Assembly (NCBI RefSeq): GCF_002078875.1
Contig: NC_034409.1
Coordinates: 64,771,438 to 64,835,437, forward strand
Source: Numida meleagris
Lineage: Eukaryota > Chordata > Aves > Galliformes > Numididae
Length of the DNA: 64,000 bases
Direction of reading: 5' to 3'
Part shown: positions 60,328 through 64,000 of the stretch, piece after piece
Position numbering within the stretch: position 1 is the stretch's first letter
Layout of the letters: each line of letters begins with the position of its first letter
Position numbers and translations under genes: made by a program
The notes under the pieces: generated by a model
The model's database searches: none
What the model was told of the DNA's origin: nothing
The model's input: only the letters and a program-made list of their open reading frames with translations

Positions 60328-61267
60328 GTAGGCAACATGGACAGTGGGACTGAGTGCACCTTCAGCAACTTTGCAGACAACACCAAGCTGAGTGGTGCAG
60401 TTGACACGCTAGAGAGAAGGGATGCCATCCAGAGGGACCTGGACAGGTTTGACAGGTGGGCCCATGCCAACCTCATGAAGTTCAACAAGGCCAAGTGCAA
60501 GGTCCTCCATCTGGGTCACGGCAGTCTCAAGCACAGATACAGGTTGGGTGGAGAATGGCCTGAGAGCAGCCCTGAGGAGAAGGATTTGAGGGTGTCAGTT
60601 GATGAAAGACTCAACATGAGCAGGCAATGTGCACTTGCAGCTGAGAAGGCCAACCGTATCCTGGGTTGCATCAAGAGCAGCATGACAGCAGGTCAAGGGA
60701 GGTGATTCTGCCCCTCTACTTTGGTGTCTTGAGACCCCACCTGGAGTACTGCGTCCAGTTCTGGGGCCCCCAACACAAGAAGTACAGGGAGTTGTTGGAG
60801 CAGGTCCAGAGGAGGGCCACGAAGATGAGCAGAGGGCTGGAGCACCTCCCCTATGAGGACAGGCTGAGACAGTTGGGGCTCTTCAGCTTGGAGAAGAGAA
60901 GTCTCTGGGGGGATCTTATAGTGGCCTTCCAGTACCTGAAGGGGGCCTACAGGAGAGCTGGGAAGAGACTTTTTATGAGAGCATGTAGTGACAGGATGAG
61001 GAAATGGCTTTAAACTGGAAGAGGGTAGATTCTGACTAGATATTAGGAAGAAGTTCTTTATTGTGAGGGTGGTGAGACACTGGAACAGGTTGCCCAACGA
61101 GGTTGTGGATGCCCCTCTCCCTGGAGGCATTCAGTGCCACGCTGGATGGGGCTTTGAGCAACCTGATCTGGTGGGAGGTGTCCCTGGCTATAGCAGGGGT
61201 GTTGAAACTAGATGATCTCAAAGGTCCCTTCCAACCCCAACCATTCTGTGGTTCTATGATTCTGTGA
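60328..61267 (+). mobile_element. CR1, 3' part (after the LTR)
   Basis: Continuation of the CR1 that starts at 59130. It holds the catalytic box in altered form ([11 protein letters not shown], so FADN instead of FADD), the [19 protein letters not shown] segment, [15 protein letters not shown], and the [12 protein letters not shown] part, then ends CATTCTGTGGTTCTATGATTCTGTG at 61267. Frames break near 60700 and at 61013. The tail (GGTCCCTTCCAACCCCAACC) resembles the 8.6-kb and 61.6-kb copies. Confidence 0.93.
60337..60705 (+). pseudogene. CR1 RT fragment with FADN active site
   Basis: 122 codons of ORF2 starting just after the LTR. The catalytic motif is F-A-D-N at residues 12-15, with the second metal-binding aspartate changed to asparagine; the other copies in the window read FADD. 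The change would abolish polymerase chemistry. The open frame is interrupted by a one-base shift at about 60700 and continues in 60666-61013. Confidence 0.85.
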
Positions 61268-61571
61268 TAAGCACAGCATCCTCTCAGAAATGCATATTGA
61301 GGCAAGGTTAATATCATGTATGTAAGATATTGTTTTGACCTTGGATATTGGTAGTTTTTTGTTTAAACAATTACTTATTTTCTTTGTCAAAAGACAATAG
61401 AGCACATAACTTCCAGCTGTTATGCTAGGTTTACTGTATATACTAGCTTTGAGTATGCTGGTTTATAATACTGTGTTTTATAATTTCACTGGTTGCCCTG
61501 AAGATACTCTTGACATCATGACTGCAAGGGGTACAAGTGGATCTTTATAATCAGTTCCTCTTCCCTATTTT
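61268..61571. other. unannotated spacer
   Basis: AT-rich, about 300 bp between two oppositely oriented CR1 tails. No feature seen. Confidence 0.5.
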
Positions 61572-61835
61572 CATAGAATCACTGAATGGTTTGGGTTGGA
61601 AGGAACCTCAAATATCATCTAGTTCCAACCCCCCTGCCACAGGCAGGGTTGCCAGGCACTAAATCAGGCTGCCCAGGGCCCCAGCCAACCTGGCCTTGAA
61701 CACCTCCAGGGACGGGGCATCCACAGCTTCTCTGGGCAGTCTGTGGCAGCACCTCATCACCTTCTCAGTGAAAAACATTCCCCTGGCATCTCATGAGCTG
61801 AATTTAAAGCCATATTTAATTTATGTCCTCTTCAA
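61572..61835 (-). mobile_element. CR1 3'-end fragment
   Basis: Minus-strand CR1 tail of about 265 bp starting CATAGAATCACTGAATGG and running through CCCCCCTGCCACAGGCAGGG, CTTGAACACCTCCAGGGACG and TCTGGGCAG blocks, like the 8.6-kb copy. It fades near 61835. It faces the tail of the preceding CR1. Confidence 0.93.
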
Positions 61836-62459
61836 GGCAATCATAATATTAACTGTTCCCTGAGGCCATAGGGGTCATTCTGCCAGGCTACAATATCAAA
61901 GTCACCCTGGCTCTGTCACCTTGGCTCAGGTTCACCAGAGTGGCTGAGCTCTGTGCACTGGGGCTGTTCTCTGCCCTCTTCTGCTCCAGAAATCTCCCAG
62001 AGGCCCATGCACTGTAAAATGCAATGGGAAGGAGTCTTAGAAAAGGTTGATGAACCAGCTTACTAAATTTTCCATACAAAAAAGCCTGCTGTAGAGTGTA
62101 GGGAGCTTGCTTTAACAGCATATATACAAGACCCTGTTTTTATATTTGTACAGTGTATGATATGAACAATTTCTGGAAGGTCAACAAACTTTGTTGAGTA
62201 CATTGGAATGACAAAGCTGAGCTTAACAGAAAGCCATTGAGCAGGCACCCTGGACTGGGAAGGCAAAAAGAATAGCAGTGGAAAAATCACAGAAGGTAAG
62301 GGAAATGGAAGCAAACACCACAAAGCAAAATTTTAAACGCAGTATGAAAAAAAGGCTTTGGCTTTAGGCACTCAGCTTTGGGAAGTTTGACTCTCTCACC
62401 TGAAACTCATGGCTTCACTTCTCCTTTGAAGCATTTAAGCTTCTTTCTTGGGTTATTTA
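61836..62459. other. unannotated interval
   Basis: No gene or repeat recognised. Confidence 0.45.
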
Positions 62460-62640
62460 GTGTCTATTAGACTCTTTTATATATGTATACATCCAAATAC
62501 AAAAGCCTAATATATATCGTTATAAGCACATATATAATATATATACGCTTACATATATTTTTATATATGCATGCGTACATACATGTGTAGATATCTGCAT
62601 ACTATGTGTATGTATATATGTAGAGATATATAAAAATTTG
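62460..62640. repeat. degenerate TA/TG-rich simple-repeat zone
   Basis: About 180 bp dominated by TATATA, TATG and TACA units (TATATATGTATACA near 62478, AATATATATACG near 62537, TATATATGCATGCG near 62561). It is purine-pyrimidine alternating, so prone to Z-DNA or cruciform formation. It is an old microsatellite. Confidence 0.75.
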
Positions 62641-64000
62641 CCTGCACGTCTTATTTTAACTGTACTCTAAGATAGCTGAGATGAGATTGATCTCCATTTC
62701 AGCACTCAATTTTCTCAGCAATTTAATTTTTGAAGCTGGAGTCACTGTTCCTCCCAGAAACAAGTCTGGTAAAATGGTGCTGTTCCTTTTACAGGATCAA
62801 AGCACAAAAGATGTTCATATGAAAAGAGAGATTAAAATCCATACTTTACATTTAGTCATGGCTAGTTTTGCGTTCCACGTGTGCAGACTGGGGAGGTAGG
62901 TCTTTTGCAACAGGGTATTTCAAATGTTGGCAGTGTGTTTGTAACTTAGTAACATTGTATATTATGTGTAGGAGTCAGCAAGAGCTTTTCAAAATGTTTT
63001 CTGTGTAAAATATAATATAATCTCTCTCTTTCTCGTGGAAAAGTGAAACTTTGCTTTCTTACCTCTCTTACTCTGTCAGTTTCCTTGACTTATTCTATGT
63101 GAATAAATAGAGGATGAGGAGTGTTTTCAGAATTGGCAAGTCCTTTTTGCCCTTTACAACATAAATCTTCTTGATAGATGAGTCACATTATAATGATTCA
63201 ACCACTGTCATGTTTTTTCACACATTTTTTTCTTCTTGCCCAGTAGCATCTACTCTGCTGGGTTTAACTAAACAGGTGACATATAGTACACACTGCATGA
63301 ACCTTGGAAGTGAGAGAGAAGTAAGGGCAGGTAGTACAGCAAATGAAATCTTAACCACATCTTTTTGTTACCAGAATTCTTTTTCCTCGGCTGCTTAAAC
63401 AAAATAAAATCTTGACATTGGTCACTTTTTTTGTTGTCACCAACATATGGAAAAACCCTATGCAGTTTTGCTGATCCATTGCCATCACCTCGGTTGCAGC
63501 AGGAGAACTGATCTAAGAGAAATAGCATCGTATCATCTGCAGGCAGCAGCTCAACAACCATGAGTCTTCCTCATAATGGGCAGCGTTCCGACAGGGGCCA
63601 TATTTGTCAGTGACAATGACAGACATGATGACATTCCCTGCAGCCAGACATAAAGCTTAATTGTCGCTGTGCCTGACACGATGATCTCTGTTCCTTGCTC
63701 CACAGTTCTGGGAAAATGACAGTAGGTGGCACTGGAGAATAACAACAAGGGCGCTTGGATCGGTTAGGAAATGGAGCAGTCTCCTCCCTGGCTGGGTGTT
63801 TAGCCATGCTTCTGGTCCCACAGACTGCTGAAACACTTTGCTTCATTCCCTTTACAAGCCTGCTATATGCAAAGCCTCAAGGTTTCAAATGGCAGGGTGT
63901 GGTTTGGGAAAGCTCCAAACTGTGTGAAGCAAGACTTAAAGCAATGACCTGCTGACGATGCTGTACATCTTGAGGTGTGTAAGAGCAACTACTTTGGCAG
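62641..64000. other. unannotated right end
   Basis: Mostly AT-rich until about 63420. After that a less AT-rich patch (63430-63900) has overlapping minus-strand frames (63561-63268, 63748-63551, 63846-63607), none with a recognisable motif. No gene assigned. Confidence 0.4.

Noticed and set aside
1..64000. CRISPR arrays, operons, tRNA/rRNA genes, mitochondrial insertions
   Set aside because: Looked for but no regularly spaced repeats, cloverleaf sequences, rRNA blocks or mitochondrial-gene frames were seen; the repeat content is avian nuclear.

Overview
This is vertebrate nuclear DNA, most likely from a galliform bird (chicken or a close relative). The evidence is at least nine pieces of the avian non-LTR retrotransposon CR1, two internally deleted mariner elements of the Galluhop type, and five endogenous-retrovirus LTRs of avian type, set in AT-rich non-coding DNA with poly(A)/poly(T) and TTG-type simple repeats. 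No complete host protein-coding gene, tRNA, rRNA or CRISPR array was found. It looks like an intergenic or intronic stretch.

Layout. 0-5 kb: a solo LTR (477-824) with target-site duplications (TSDs), a minus-strand CR1 (1841-3012), and a second solo LTR (4043-4428). 5-12 kb: mostly unique AT-rich DNA with one minus-strand CR1 tail (8605-9023). 12-16.3 kb: a Galluhop derivative (12052-12573), a minus-strand ERVL-like LTR (14678-15234), and a short sequence that reads like a coding exon with a good splice donor (16094-16205, minus). 19.4-21.1 kb: a decayed minus-strand coding-like block. 21-32 kb: essentially featureless. 32-39.5 kb: a repeat cluster with three CR1s, a degenerate tandem repeat (33.4-33.9 kb), a paired-palindrome element (34.1 kb), an ERVL-like LTR (37164-37701) and a second Galluhop derivative. 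39.5-52 kb: unique DNA with one isolated coiled-coil-like ORF (43188-43487) and a long polypyrimidine tract (50.4-50.8 kb). 52-64 kb: two more CR1s, one split by a solo LTR (59979-60327), a minus-strand coding-like block with splice-like signals (57.3-58.7 kb), and a final CR1 tail.

Nearly everything identified is mobile DNA, and none of the CR1 or mariner copies looks able to move: they are truncated, frameshifted or internally deleted. The items that repeats do not explain, and that deserve a search first, are the candidate exon at 16.1 kb, the coding-like blocks at 19.4-21.1 and 57.3-58.7 kb, the ORF at 43.2 kb, the tandem repeat at 33.4-33.9 kb and the palindrome pair at 34.1 kb. I found nothing I can confidently call an undescribed system.
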